Counted from the stretch's first letter, positions 1-9,510 are shown. The stretch: DNA of 64,000 nucleotides from Aurantibacter crassamenti (GCF_016811105.1 NZ_JAFBGM010000001.1:744001-808000); one strand, 5' to 3'. The notes: a model not told the origin generated them from the sequence alone. A program made the numbers and translations.

Positions 1-1
1 A

Positions 2-1105
2 TTAGGTATCGATTACACTTTACTTTCAGCTACACATACGCATGAAAGCAATGATCTAGTTGGAATTTGGGGTGAAAACATGTTCAACTCAGGTGTGAAC
101 GAAGAAATGATGGAGTATGTAAAAGAACAAACGGTTGCAGCGGTTATTGAAGCCGCTAAAAATGTTCGACCAGCAAAATTGGTATTTGCTGAAGACCTTT
201 CAGGCAACGATGCTCCTTTAATAAAAGACACTCGAAAACCAATTGTTAAAGCAACCGGCATTCATTTAATGCAAGTACTAGATGCTGAAAATGATACCAC
301 ACTTGGCACATTAATCAACTGGTCTAATCATCCAGAAACATTATGGAGTCAAAACTTATTAATTAGTTCTGATTTTCCCCATTATGTTCGTGAAGCTATA
401 GAAAACGGAATTTACAATGGCGAGAAAAAAATGGAAGAAGGTTTAGGAGGTGTTGCCATTTATTTTTCTGGGGTAATTGGTGGATTAATGGCTCCTCATC
501 CATCCATTTCAATAGCTGACCCTTACACTGGAGTAGAATATGCAGAACCTACATATGAAAAAACAAAAGCTCTCGGTGACCAAATAGCTTTAATGTCATT
601 AAAAGCATTAAAAAAAGAAGGGGATACGCTAAATAGTTCTAATATTTCAGTTCGAGCGAAAACTGTAATTGCTGAGTTAGATAATACAACTTTTAAAATA
701 GCAAGTGGTATAGGACTTATAAAAATGGGGATGCCAGATTATTTTACAAAAAGAACAGAAGTAGGCGCAATCAGAATAGGCCCTGCAATGTTTTTAAGTA
801 TACCGGGTGAGATTTATCCTGAAATAGTTTTTGGTGGCATTGAAGCGCCCGAGGGTGGCGAGTTCGATATTGAGCCTTTAGAAATTCCACCATTACAAGA
901 AGTCATAAAAGACAAGTATAAATTTTACTTAGGATTATCAAATGATGAGATAGGTTATATCATACCAAAAAGCGAATGGGATACTGAAAAACCGTATTTA
1001 TACAATGACGAAGGCGATACCTATGGTGAAGAAAATTCGCTTGGGCCAGAAACTGGACCTTTTATATATAAATCATTAGTAGAGGTGATTAAAGATTTGG
1101 AGTAG
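2..1105 (+). CDS. Neutral/alkaline ceramidase-like protein (5' end outside window)
   Basis: The reading frame is open to the left edge, so the N-terminus is missing; the first ATG at 80 is internal because in-frame codons before it encode family-like sequence, including SATHTH and LVGIWGENMF. The His-x-His pair in THTH and the later INWSNHPETLW resemble the zinc-binding part of the neutral ceramidase N-terminal domain, found in many bacterial proteins of about 430-450 aa whose substrate is unknown. About 367 residues are visible. The ceramidase amidase motif with its catalytic serine is not obvious, so ceramide cleavage is not claimed. It converges with the HAD gene, whose stop codon lies one base away. 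An exported hydrolase acting on a lipid or glycan is the reasonable inference. Confidence 0.6.
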   Translation, partial: LGIDYTLLSATHTHESNDLVGIWGENMFNSGVNEEMMEYVKEQTVAAVIEAAKNVRPAKLVFAEDLSGNDAPLIKDTRKPIVKATGIHLMQVLDAENDTTLGTLINWSNHPETLWSQNLLISSDFPHYVREAIENGIYNGEKKMEEGLGGVAIYFSGVIGGLMAPHPSISIADPYTGVEYAEPTYEKTKALGDQIALMSLKALKKEGDTLNSSNISVRAKTVIAELDNTTFKIASGIGLIKMGMPDYFTKRTEVGAIRIGPAMFLSIPGEIYPEIVFGGIEAPEGGEFDIEPLEIPPLQEVIKDKYKFYLGLSNDEIGYIIPKSEWDTEKPYLYNDEGDTYGEENSLGPETGPFIYKSLVEVIKDLE

Positions 1106-1106
1106 T

Positions 1107-1754
1107 TTAAACAGCCTGTATAAAAGACGCCGTAATTTCTGAGTACTTTTCGATAATCTGATCGGCGGCTTGAAGGTTTTTAGGCTCCTCCGTATTGGTA
1201 ATTGCAACACATTTCATACCTGCTGCTTTTGCAGATAATACTCCATTTTCAGAATCTTCTAAAACCAAACAATTACTACAATCTACCCCTAATTTTTTAG
1301 CCGTTAAAAGATATGGTTCAGGGTCAGGTTTGCCTTTTACCACATCCTGAGAACAAACAATTACTTTAAATAAATCACCTATTTTTAATTTATCCATTAC
1401 AGTTTTCATCTCATCAAAAGTAGAGCTGGTGGTTAGCGCCAACGTGTATTTTTTATGCAGCTTATGGACTAATTCTTCTACATCTGGATAAATTTTTAGG
1501 TTGTCTTTTATTAATTCCAAATAAAACAAAGTCTTTGCTTCAATTAAACTTTCGGTAGTTTTTGACTTAATTTTATATGTAGATATTAGTTCTTTAAATG
1601 CTATTGTATCAGGTCTACCCAAACAAAACTTTCGATAAATTTCAGGTGTGATTTCTAATCCGACTAAGTCAAAAGCTTTTTTTGTAGCCAACTCATGGCA
1701 GTCTTCATCATCAGTAATTACACCATTCATGTCAAAAATTATTGTTGTAATCAT
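1107..1754 (-). CDS. HAD-superfamily phosphatase, beta-phosphoglucomutase-like
   Basis: This 215-aa cytoplasmic protein has HAD motif I at the N-terminus (FDMNGVI, Asp8), motif II TTSS near residues 108-111, the GKPDP lysine at 142, and the acidic motif LEDSENG with Glu166 and Asp167. Length and the GKPDP...EDS pattern match the phosphoglucomutase/sugar-phosphatase branch. The usual second Asp of DxD is Asn at position 10. In the family that Asp is the general acid/base, so the reaction may be slow or altered. It is the last gene of the minus-strand operon that starts with the symporter at 9510, 31 bp after the oxidoreductase, and probably acts on a phosphorylated sugar. The substrate cannot be read from sequence. 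Confidence 0.8.
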   Translation of the reverse strand: MITTIIFDMNGVITDDEDCHELATKKAFDLVGLEITPEIYRKFCLGRPDTIAFKELISTYKIKSKTTESLIEAKTLFYLELIKDNLKIYPDVEELVHKLHKKYTLALTTSSTFDEMKTVMDKLKIGDLFKVIVCSQDVVKGKPDPEPYLLTAKKLGVDCSNCLVLEDSENGVLSAKAAGMKCVAITNTEEPKNLQAADQIIEKYSEITASFIQAV

Positions 1755-1785
1755 TCCGATAAAATTTTAAGCTTCTTAAAATCAT

Positions 1786-2793
1786 TTATAAATGAACAAC
1801 CTCACCAGTTTCTGACGATTTATAAGCTGCATCTACAATATCTAAAACCAACTGACCTTCTATAATCCCTGGAACAGGTGTTTCATTATTTCTAATGGAT
1901 GAAATAAAATGCTCCATTTGTCTTGTATAAATAATTTGATCACAATGTTCTTTTCTTTCAGGAAGCTTTGGTACAATTTTCTCAAAAGTTTCTTCTCCTG
2001 TTGTCATTTTTAAAAAAGTAGGAAATAAACTTGCGTATCCTTTAGTGCCAAATATACCTGCACTAGCTTCTGGGCCATCCATATGCGGATGCCACCAACC
2101 ACTTTCAATAATACTTTCAGTTCCATTATCCCAAGTGATGATTATAATCCCTGAATCATCAACATCATAATCGCCAAAATTTGTTGCAATTCTAGCATAA
2201 ACCTTTAAAGGTTTTGGATCACCTAAAAGATAGCGGATTGCGTCAATTGCATGAACACCCATATCGGCTAACGCACCACCGCCTGCTAATTCTTTTTTAG
2301 TAAACCATCCTGAAGGCCCCCAATTTTCATGAATTCCGTACCCTTTTGTTTTAAATACTTTACCCAGTTTACCTGAATCAATTACATCCTTTACATAATT
2401 TGTATCTGTATCAAAACGCCACATATGACCTACCATAACTGGTAAATTACATGCTTTAGAAACAGCGTTAATTTGCTTTCCTTCCTCAGCATTCATAGCC
2501 ATAGGTTTTTCAAGAAAAACAGCTTTACCTGCTTTTAAAAAGTCAATTGCATAGGGAGCGTGAAACTGATTTGGAGTTGAAATAATTACAGCATCAATAT
2601 CCGCTGTTTTTATAACATCTTGTATATCAGTATATGCATGTTCAATCTTATGTTTTTCTGCAAATTTCTCTGAACTCTCTTTTGTTCGAGCAACAACAGC
2701 GGTGATTTCAACATTTGAAATTTCCATTAAACCACGAGCATGATAATCTGAAATATATCCAGCACCTATAAGTGCAACTTTTATTGTCTTCAT
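1786..2793 (-). CDS. Gfo/Idh/MocA-family NAD(P)-dependent oxidoreductase
   Basis: The 335-aa protein begins with a Rossmann nucleotide-binding motif (ALIGAGYIS, glycines at 10 and 12) and has the family EKP motif at residues 95-97 (VFLEKPMAM), whose lysine is a catalytic/binding residue in this family. A later GVHAIDAIRYLLG segment carries the conserved active-site histidine. No signal peptide is seen, so it acts in the cytoplasm, unlike the TAT-exported relative at 37597. Members oxidise or reduce sugars, inositols or sugar acids. It sits between the HAD phosphatase and the glycerophosphodiesterase genes with short gaps (31 and 24 bp), which supports co-transcription. The substrate is unknown. 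Confidence 0.88.
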   Translation of the reverse strand: MKTIKVALIGAGYISDYHARGLMEISNVEITAVVARTKESSEKFAEKHKIEHAYTDIQDVIKTADIDAVIISTPNQFHAPYAIDFLKAGKAVFLEKPMAMNAEEGKQINAVSKACNLPVMVGHMWRFDTDTNYVKDVIDSGKLGKVFKTKGYGIHENWGPSGWFTKKELAGGGALADMGVHAIDAIRYLLGDPKPLKVYARIATNFGDYDVDDSGIIIITWDNGTESIIESGWWHPHMDGPEASAGIFGTKGYASLFPTFLKMTTGEETFEKIVPKLPERKEHCDQIIYTRQMEHFISSIRNNETPVPGIIEGQLVLDIVDAAYKSSETGEVVHL

Positions 2794-2817
2794 TTTAATA
2801 TGTTAGGTTTATGTCAC

Positions 2818-3645
2818 TTACAAATTTGCTTTATAACTATCATAAGCTTCAAGCATTGGTTCCAAATCATCTGTCAATATAAAGTCTATACCAAGATTCA
2901 GTAAAGCGTCAATTTCTTTTGCATCATCAGTTTGAACATAATTTATGGTGATGTTATGCCGTTTCAAATTTTCTATATCACTTTTTACGGTGGCATTGTC
3001 TCTACTCTTTTTCAATTGAATAAATGAATACCCTTTAGCAATCGTTTTAGCAATATATTTAGTTCTAGACGACAAGCGTTGCATATTACAAATTTTGATT
3101 TCTGAGCTAATTTTCTGTACACCCTTTGCTGCTTTCTTATCTGAAGCTATAAATGCTTGATGCATTTTACTTTCTGCGATAAGCACTTTCGCCGTTTCAG
3201 CTCCTAATTTTTTATTCCCTTTTAAATGAATATTGAGCCAAATATTATTGGGCATAATTTGAAGCACCTCTTTTAACGTAGGTATTTTTTCCCCTTCAAA
3301 TTTCTTAGATTTCCAAGTGCCTGCATCTAGACTCCGTAATTGATCAAAAGTTAGGTTTTTTACAAAACCAGAACCGTTGGTTGTTCTATCTACAGTCGCG
3401 TCATGCATTATGATGAGCTTTTCGTCTTTTGTCAATTGCACATCAAATTCAATCATTTGCGCACCTAACCGAATAGCCTCTTTAAAAGCGGAAATTGTGT
3501 TTTCTGGATGTGTTTTATTTGCACCTCTATGTGCACATATACCTTGAGAAGGCAAAATTTCTACTTGCCCAAAAAGTTCTGAATTAAAGAAAAGCAGTGA
3601 TACTAAAATGAAAAAGACCTTTAAATATCGCAACTTATTTTTCAT
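2818..3645 (-). CDS. Exported glycerophosphodiester phosphodiesterase family protein
   Basis: The 275-aa product starts with a signal peptide of about 26 residues (a hydrophobic stretch ending in LFGQ) and then shows the GDPD active-site motifs: AHRG with His39 and Arg40, HPENT with Glu48, IEFDVQ with Glu66 and Asp68, and MHDATVDRTT with His81. These are the metal ligands and the catalytic histidines of the family, so the enzyme should be active in the periplasm or outside, releasing an alcohol from a glycerophosphodiester or a related phosphodiester. Only 5 bp separate it from the upstream aminotransferase gene, so the two are one transcript. The role in a glycan operon could be removal of phosphodiester decorations, which is inference. 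Confidence 0.85.
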   Translation of the reverse strand: MKNKLRYLKVFFILVSLLFFNSELFGQVEILPSQGICAHRGANKTHPENTISAFKEAIRLGAQMIEFDVQLTKDEKLIIMHDATVDRTTNGSGFVKNLTFDQLRSLDAGTWKSKKFEGEKIPTLKEVLQIMPNNIWLNIHLKGNKKLGAETAKVLIAESKMHQAFIASDKKAAKGVQKISSEIKICNMQRLSSRTKYIAKTIAKGYSFIQLKKSRDNATVKSDIENLKRHNITINYVQTDDAKEIDALLNLGIDFILTDDLEPMLEAYDSYKANL

Positions 3646-3650
3646 TCTTT

Positions 3651-4934
3651 CTATGACATTAGTTCATCAGACTGATTGTAAATTTTTTGAATTGCAGATA
3701 CAATTAAATCCATATCCGCTTTTGTTCCCATCAAAACTTTATGATGTAAACAAACAGATTCCTTTTCAAAAATTCGTTCACAAACAGGTAGTGAAAAACG
3801 TTTAGGATTAACACCTTCCCAATACGTCTCATTCAATTTATGCCGCGCTGGTTTAGTGTGCGGCACATAAAGTGAACAATTATTTAAAGGCTCATAACAT
3901 GCATCTACTATTATGCCAATTTCTGCTTCTAATGCTGCTCTAAATTTTTCAATAGGTAAATTTTTAAATTCACTTTTATCATAACGAAAAGCAAAATTAA
4001 AATATGCTTTTTTCGTTTCTCGTTCATCTCTTTTTAAGGGAGAAATACCCGGTAATTCTTTTAAAAGCTCATTTAAATATTCGCCATTGGCATCTCTTGT
4101 TGCATTTTGTTCTGGCAATCTTTTTAAACCTTCAATTAAAATAGCAGCTTGAAATTCTGTAATACGAAAGTTACCAGACTGAATAAAATTACCATCATCA
4201 CCATAATCTCCAATTCCTTTGTCTGCACCAATTAAAGAATCACCTTCAGGTCTACGACCAACATTTCTTAGAGCATCTAGTTTTTCTGCTAAATCGGCAT
4301 TATTAGTTGTCATAGATCCACCTTCACCAGCTGTTAGGTGTTTTGATAATTGATAACTAAAACTACCTACATCACCGATACTGCCCGCTTTCTTTCCTTT
4401 CCATTCACCACCATGTTTATGCGCGCAATCTTCAATTACATAAAGATTGTGTTTTTTGGCGATATCCATAATGGCATCCATATCAGCAAATGCTCCGTAC
4501 AAATGAACTGGTATAATTGCTTTAGTCTTGGGTGTAATCGCTTTCTCAATTGCAGCCGGATCAATACACCAAGTATCTTCTAGCACATCAACCAAAATAG
4601 GAGTAGCATTTACATCTATTACCGTTGCAGCAGTTGCCTGCCATGTTAGGCCCGGCACAATAACCTCATCCCCCACACCGATACCAAGAGCTTCTAATGC
4701 AAGCTGCATAGTTATGGTACCATTTACAGTACATAATGAATACTTTGTTCCTGTGTATTCTGCAAATAATTTATTGAATTCTACTTCTTTCGGACCATTA
4801 TAAGACCATACACCACTGTTTAAAACTTCAATCAATGCTGTTTCTTCCTCTTTACCCCATACAGGCCATTTGGGCCAAGGATTTGAACTTATATCACGAG
4901 AAGGTTTACCGCCTTGTATCGCTAATTTCTGCAT
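3651..4934 (-). CDS. DegT/DnrJ/EryC1/StrS-family PLP-dependent protein
   Basis: The 427-aa protein has the sugar-aminotransferase fold signatures: VIEDCAH, where Asp169 contacts the PLP ring nitrogen, and FSYQLSKHLTAGEGG, where Lys198 would form the Schiff base. In this family such enzymes transfer an amino group to a keto-sugar, usually nucleotide-linked; some members are dehydratases. The Lys is present, so an aminotransferase is the better guess. Its first 29 bp overlap the 3' end of the GH2 gene, indicating translational coupling. Being placed in a catabolic-looking operon rather than a surface-polysaccharide cluster is unusual and suggests it works on a free keto-sugar made by the oxidoreductase at 1786-2793. 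That link is inference. Confidence 0.82.
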   Translation of the reverse strand: MQKLAIQGGKPSRDISSNPWPKWPVWGKEEETALIEVLNSGVWSYNGPKEVEFNKLFAEYTGTKYSLCTVNGTITMQLALEALGIGVGDEVIVPGLTWQATAATVIDVNATPILVDVLEDTWCIDPAAIEKAITPKTKAIIPVHLYGAFADMDAIMDIAKKHNLYVIEDCAHKHGGEWKGKKAGSIGDVGSFSYQLSKHLTAGEGGSMTTNNADLAEKLDALRNVGRRPEGDSLIGADKGIGDYGDDGNFIQSGNFRITEFQAAILIEGLKRLPEQNATRDANGEYLNELLKELPGISPLKRDERETKKAYFNFAFRYDKSEFKNLPIEKFRAALEAEIGIIVDACYEPLNNCSLYVPHTKPARHKLNETYWEGVNPKRFSLPVCERIFEKESVCLHHKVLMGTKADMDLIVSAIQKIYNQSDELMS

Positions 4935-7521
4935 AATCGATTTTATTTAAATTCCAACCCTTTACATCTAGTTCTGGTTGTACTTCACATTTGTATTTTA
5001 CTTTTAAACTTCGTTTTTCACCAGGCAATAAGCTGATAAAATTATCCTCCCAAAAAACTGGAAGAATCGTATCTCCAGATTGTTTTTCAACCATGTTTAG
5101 GTTAATCATAAAAGCGATAGTGTTACCCAAGTTTTCTAGAGATACCGTTGAAGTAAACTCAGTTCCATTATTTTCATGATTGCACTCAATCGCTACATTT
5201 GAAGGAGGCAGAGTGTCAAGCAAAGTTAAATCTGCGTAGTCTTTACTGGGTGTATGATAAGCAAATTCACCTAGGTCGGCTTCATAATCTAATGTTTCTT
5301 CTTGTGTTGAAAGCCAATAGAAATTATTACTCACTTCTTTTTCATCACTATTAAACAAACGTAAATCAATAAAATAGGTTGTTGAAAGATTTTCTAATTT
5401 TTGAATATCGAAAATAGAATCAGCGCTATCGGGCAATGCATCAAAAGTAATTTGCTCTTCTAAAAGCAATTCAGAATTTATATTGTAAATGCGAAGTTGT
5501 GCTGTTAAATTATTTACCTGATGCAAATGATCATTAATTGCATATATCTGGTGATCCCCATAATTATAAATCAAATGCAAAGGCAAACAGGCTTTTTGCG
5601 TCGCATAAAATGCTCCTGTAGGATTTAAATAATAATCATATAGCTGCCAATACATTTTTGGCCAAGCAGCATTCAACATCCATTGCACAAGACCCGTAGA
5701 CCTATCTTTATGAACTTGAAATGCTTCAAACATTGGTCGCATTAATTCGTAGTTCATGGCTTGTGCCTTTTTATCAAATTCTTCTATCGATTCTGGGGTT
5801 CCATAACGCTGATTTATAGCCTCAATAAACCGACTTAAATCTGCAAATTCATAACGACCGCAATGATAATTCCAAGTCTCATTAATGGGCCACAATTTAT
5901 CTTCAGGAATGAATTTTTTTAAGCTACTTAACTGCGGTATTTGAGCACCAGGACCGGTTTCAGTATTAAATCCATACGCACCACCAAAATTAGTATCTGT
6001 AAACCAATATACTGGAGCAGTATATGCATAAGGCCCTAACATTTTAACACCAGACGAACCACTAATTTCACTAATAACATCTTCACTACCAATTACGTGT
6101 TGATCACTACCAACACCCCCCGTAGAATTCAAATAAGGCCGAGTTGAGTCATACTCTGAAAAAGTATCAATATACTTTTGTTCTAAAGCTGTGATTGGGA
6201 CTTTATCACTAGCTACTGTCCAAACAAAAATACTAGGGTGGTTTCGTAACCAAATTACTTGTTCTTCCCAAGCTTGAGCAACATGTTCTATATGTTCTGG
6301 CTTGTACACACCACCGAATCGTTCATCAACCGGAACACCCATATGAATTTCATGTTCCCAATGACAACTCCAACCCACCATCAGCAATATTCCATGCTCA
6401 TCACAGAGGTCATAGATTTTATGGTCTTTGCCCCAAAAGCCTTCTAAGCGAATGCAGTTTAAGTTCATTTGTTTTACATAGTGCACTTGTGCTTCTATGT
6501 TTTCGTCAGTATCCATCAGAAAAAGGTCATCCGTCCAACCAGCACCTTTAATCAATACTTTTTGACCATTAATTTTAAAGCCTCTATGAATTTCTTTTAG
6601 CCAATAATCTTCAACTTCACGAATTCCGAAACTCGTAGAAGTATTACTAGAAATTTGACCGTCGACAGTAAACTCTAGTTTTAAATCATACAATTCTGGG
6701 TCACCCAAATGAATAGGCCACCAAAGTCTTGGGTTTTCAAATATTAGCTGCGGAAAATCTTCAGTTACAAACTCAAAGCGAGTTGTACTTTTTGCAGGGA
6801 TAGTTATTTCTTGTTGAAAAACACAATTCTCAATAACACCTTTAAGAGTACCAGTAATTGATTGTATTGTATCATTTTTAAGTTCAGCGGATATCGTTAA
6901 ATCAGCTTGAGCCAATGTTTTCAAATCAACGTTTGTTTGCACAAACGGATTCTCAATTAATACTCCCTGGTGCAATTCAATAGTAACGGGTCTAAAAATA
7001 CCCATATTACCATCTGGCGGCGAGGGGTTCCAATCAACAAAACCAACGCTGAAGTCACCATTTACAGGTGGAATAACTTCAACAGCTAAGGTGTTAATGC
7101 CAGAAATAATATTATCACTAATATCAAATGATGTTCTTCTGTAAGCACCGTTAATCTCATTTTGATTTGCAATCTGCTTGCCATTTAACCAAACATTTGC
7201 TTTGTAGTTTATACCATCAAAAACTAAGGTTGCCGAATGCTTAGCATCAGCATCGTCTAATACAAACTCAGTAGCATACCACCATGGCACTTCAAATGCT
7301 TCCTTTGAAATCGATTTTAAATTTTCTCCGAAATAAGGATCTTTAATTAATTCATTTTCAACTAAAGCCCCTAAAACTGTTGTAGGCACTGTGGTTGAAA
7401 TCCAAGTAATTTTGTCGTGGTTTTCGGTGGAGATTTGGTCACCTTTTTCTAAAATATTATTAGAAGATTGAATTTGCCAGTTGTCAGTAAGACACTTCTT
7501 GAAGCTCTTCTTCATAGTCAT
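4906..7521 (-). CDS. Glycoside hydrolase family 2, exo-beta-glucosaminidase/mannosidase-like
   Basis: The 871-aa protein has the GH2 layout: an N-terminal jelly-roll sugar-binding domain (about 40-190, including ANVWLNGKQIA), an Ig-like domain, a TIM barrel (about 310-620, with LIKGAGWTDDLFLMD and LNLNCIRLEGFWG) and C-terminal beta domains. At the acid/base position the motif is WTVASDK (Asp439) rather than the usual NE, and the probable nucleophile is Glu521 in FNTETGPG. An Asp/Glu pair is the pattern described for the exo-beta-D-glucosaminidase branch of GH2. No clear signal peptide is seen; the first residues are charged. A start at the second ATG (7515) is equally possible. It lies downstream of the symporter and small membrane genes and overlaps the aminotransferase gene. 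Confidence 0.85.
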   Translation of the reverse strand: MTMKKSFKKCLTDNWQIQSSNNILEKGDQISTENHDKITWISTTVPTTVLGALVENELIKDPYFGENLKSISKEAFEVPWWYATEFVLDDADAKHSATLVFDGINYKANVWLNGKQIANQNEINGAYRRTSFDISDNIISGINTLAVEVIPPVNGDFSVGFVDWNPSPPDGNMGIFRPVTIELHQGVLIENPFVQTNVDLKTLAQADLTISAELKNDTIQSITGTLKGVIENCVFQQEITIPAKSTTRFEFVTEDFPQLIFENPRLWWPIHLGDPELYDLKLEFTVDGQISSNTSTSFGIREVEDYWLKEIHRGFKINGQKVLIKGAGWTDDLFLMDTDENIEAQVHYVKQMNLNCIRLEGFWGKDHKIYDLCDEHGILLMVGWSCHWEHEIHMGVPVDERFGGVYKPEHIEHVAQAWEEQVIWLRNHPSIFVWTVASDKVPITALEQKYIDTFSEYDSTRPYLNSTGGVGSDQHVIGSEDVISEISGSSGVKMLGPYAYTAPVYWFTDTNFGGAYGFNTETGPGAQIPQLSSLKKFIPEDKLWPINETWNYHCGRYEFADLSRFIEAINQRYGTPESIEEFDKKAQAMNYELMRPMFEAFQVHKDRSTGLVQWMLNAAWPKMYWQLYDYYLNPTGAFYATQKACLPLHLIYNYGDHQIYAINDHLHQVNNLTAQLRIYNINSELLLEEQITFDALPDSADSIFDIQKLENLSTTYFIDLRLFNSDEKEVSNNFYWLSTQEETLDYEADLGEFAYHTPSKDYADLTLLDTLPPSNVAIECNHENNGTEFTSTVSLENLGNTIAFMINLNMVEKQSGDTILPVFWEDNFISLLPGEKRSLKVKYKCEVQPELDVKGWNLNKIDYAEISDTRR

Positions 7522-7532
7522 TAATTTGCTTC

Positions 7533-7754
7533 TTACTTTTTTAACTTTTTAAGTACTCTTGTTGCCTTCCACATCATTCCTCCGCCAATTCCCATTAAAA
7601 CTACACCAGCAACTAAATCAGTCATTTGTTGAACAAAAGTTTCAGTAAAAACCATTGCAAAAGTGACAATTACACCAAATATGAATATAAATACCCCTAA
7701 CGCTTGGTTTATTTGTGACGATTTTACTATCGAAAGACGTTCTATTTCATTCAT
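7533..7754 (-). CDS. Small two-helix membrane protein
   Basis: This 73-aa protein has a short charged N-terminus (MNEIERLSIVKSS) followed by two hydrophobic segments, about residues 18-36 and 43-62, and ends in a lysine-rich tail (ATRVLKKLKK). It is probably a real gene: it has an ATG start, no long overlap, and sits in line with the operon 11 bp before GH2. I do not recognise the family. Its position behind an SSS symporter suggests a transporter-associated or membrane-anchoring helper, but nothing in the sequence proves this. Confidence 0.6.
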   Translation of the reverse strand: MNEIERLSIVKSSQINQALGVFIFIFGVIVTFAMVFTETFVQQMTDLVAGVVLMGIGGGMMWKATRVLKKLKK

Positions 7755-7784
7755 AATATTTATGCTTTTACTTCACTAATTTTT

Positions 7785-8000
7785 TTAAAACTGGTAATAA
7801 ACTGTTGCCAAAATACTTAGCACGGCTATTGACCAAACTTTTAAATTGTTCCACCAATGCCGGTCCTCTTTTTTTATACCTTCATATATATAATCATTTG
7901 GCAACATAAGTACTAGTGCGCCAATAAAAATATAGAGGCCAAAAAATATCATTTTTGCCGTTTCTGCTGAAACTCCGGAAAGCCAATCAAAATTCAACAT
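7785..8000 (-). CDS. Small two-helix membrane protein next to the symporter
   Basis: The 71-aa product has two hydrophobic segments (about residues 14-33 and 51-69) separated by a charged loop containing EGIKKEDRHWWNN. It starts 4 bp after the stop of the symporter gene, the kind of spacing seen for translationally coupled partners. The family is not recognised. A small accessory subunit of the SSS transporter is the simplest idea and is inference only. Confidence 0.6.
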   Translation of the reverse strand: MLNFDWLSGVSAETAKMIFFGLYIFIGALVLMLPNDYIYEGIKKEDRHWWNNLKVWSIAVLSILATVYYQF

Positions 8001-8004
8001 AGTC

Positions 8005-9510
8005 TTAGCTTTTACTTTTAGTTATAATTTTTGAACTGAAAACCAAACCTTCCAATTCATCATCTGAGTGTTTCTTGGTTAATAAACTAACCGTAACATT
8101 AATTATAAAACCTAATACAAACGACCACCAAGAGATGTATAAAAATGGATCTTCGATTGTAAAGAAATCTGCTTTGAAAACATTTAGAAAAACGGCAAAT
8201 CCAATACCGATAACCAGAGCTGAAAGCCCTCCCCATTGTGTTGTACGTTTCCAGAAAATTCCAAGTAATAGTATTGAAAATATTGGTCCTTGAAAATAGG
8301 ACATAAAGGTTTGTATTGCAACGTAAATACCTGGAAAATCGCTACTTATTGGTGCTGTTGCAACTCCCAATACCAACAATACCAAAGTTGTTATTTGACC
8401 AACTTTTAAATAATGCTTGTCATCAGCATCCTTTTTAATGAAAGGTTCATATATATCTTTAGTAAATAAAGTAGCTGTAGAATTTAAGAGTGAATCTACA
8501 CTAGACATTAAGCCAGCAAAAAACGCAGCGAACATTAAACCAACCAAACCTGGTGGTAATATAGTTTTAATCATCATAGGCAAAGCTTGATCCCCGTCTA
8601 ACAAATCTGGATGCACCACAACTGCCATTAAACCTGGAAACAAAACTAGAATAGGAATAAACATTTTTAAAGCAGAACCAAAAACCATACTCGCTTTTGC
8701 ATGCCATTCATTTTTAGCCGTTAAACAACGCTGAACAATCGACTGATTACCTATCATATAAGCGTTTGACATCACAAACGTAAGTCCGAATAAAATACCG
8801 GTCCACGGGAAGGGCGATTTGGTATTCACTGGTTGAATAATATCAAAATGGCTTCGATACTCTGGGCCCATTGTTCCAATTTTTTCAACCATATTCTCCC
8901 ATCCACCTACAGCATCAAGACTAAGAAAAACTAAAGCGAATCCACCAATAAACATGATTACCATTTGTACAACATCAGTCATAATCACTGCCGTAATTCC
9001 TCCAAAATAGGTATATAAACCAACAACACCAGCTGTAGACATAATTGAAATCCATATTGGCCAACCCATTAAAACATTAAGAAGAACAGCACTTGCCCAA
9101 AACAACACCCCTAAATCAAGAGCAAAGAATAAAATCCATGTAGCAGATGCAATAGTACGAACTGACTTATTATAACGTCTTCCTAAATATTCAGGAATAG
9201 TGTACATACCACCCCGCCAGAAATATGGTATAAATATAAATGCAGCCAATAGCATTGCCGGCACCGAACCTACCCAATCAAAATTACCTACTGAAATACC
9301 ATATCTATAAGCCTGACCAGATACCCCGACAAAGTCTAAAGCACCAATATCAGAAACCACAATTGACATACCAATTGCCCAAAACGGTAAACTTCTTCCT
9401 CCTAGAAAATAATCTTCTGAACTACTGACGAACTTTTTAAAATAAAGGCCCAGTAATAGCATCCCGACGATATAGGCTATTACAATAAAATAATCGATTC
9501 CTGCTAACAT
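8005..9510 (-). CDS. Sodium:solute symporter (SSS family)
   Basis: The 501-aa protein has about 13 hydrophobic helices and family features: an N-terminal helix (MLAGIDYFIVIAYIVGML), the SSEDYFLGGRSLPFW loop typical of SSS transporters, and the GLMSSVDSLLNSTATLFTKD stretch in the second half that matches the Na+-site region. It would import a sugar, sialic acid-like compound, inositol or other solute across the inner membrane with sodium. It is the first gene of the minus-strand operon 1107-9510, and the 537-bp gap upstream is shared with the divergent SusC gene. The substrate is presumably a product released by GH2 or by enzymes of the neighbouring cluster. Confidence 0.9.
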   Translation of the reverse strand: MLAGIDYFIVIAYIVGMLLLGLYFKKFVSSSEDYFLGGRSLPFWAIGMSIVVSDIGALDFVGVSGQAYRYGISVGNFDWVGSVPAMLLAAFIFIPYFWRGGMYTIPEYLGRRYNKSVRTIASATWILFFALDLGVLFWASAVLLNVLMGWPIWISIMSTAGVVGLYTYFGGITAVIMTDVVQMVIMFIGGFALVFLSLDAVGGWENMVEKIGTMGPEYRSHFDIIQPVNTKSPFPWTGILFGLTFVMSNAYMIGNQSIVQRCLTAKNEWHAKASMVFGSALKMFIPILVLFPGLMAVVVHPDLLDGDQALPMMIKTILPPGLVGLMFAAFFAGLMSSVDSLLNSTATLFTKDIYEPFIKKDADDKHYLKVGQITTLVLLVLGVATAPISSDFPGIYVAIQTFMSYFQGPIFSILLLGIFWKRTTQWGGLSALVIGIGFAVFLNVFKADFFTIEDPFLYISWWSFVLGFIINVTVSLLTKKHSDDELEGLVFSSKIITKSKS

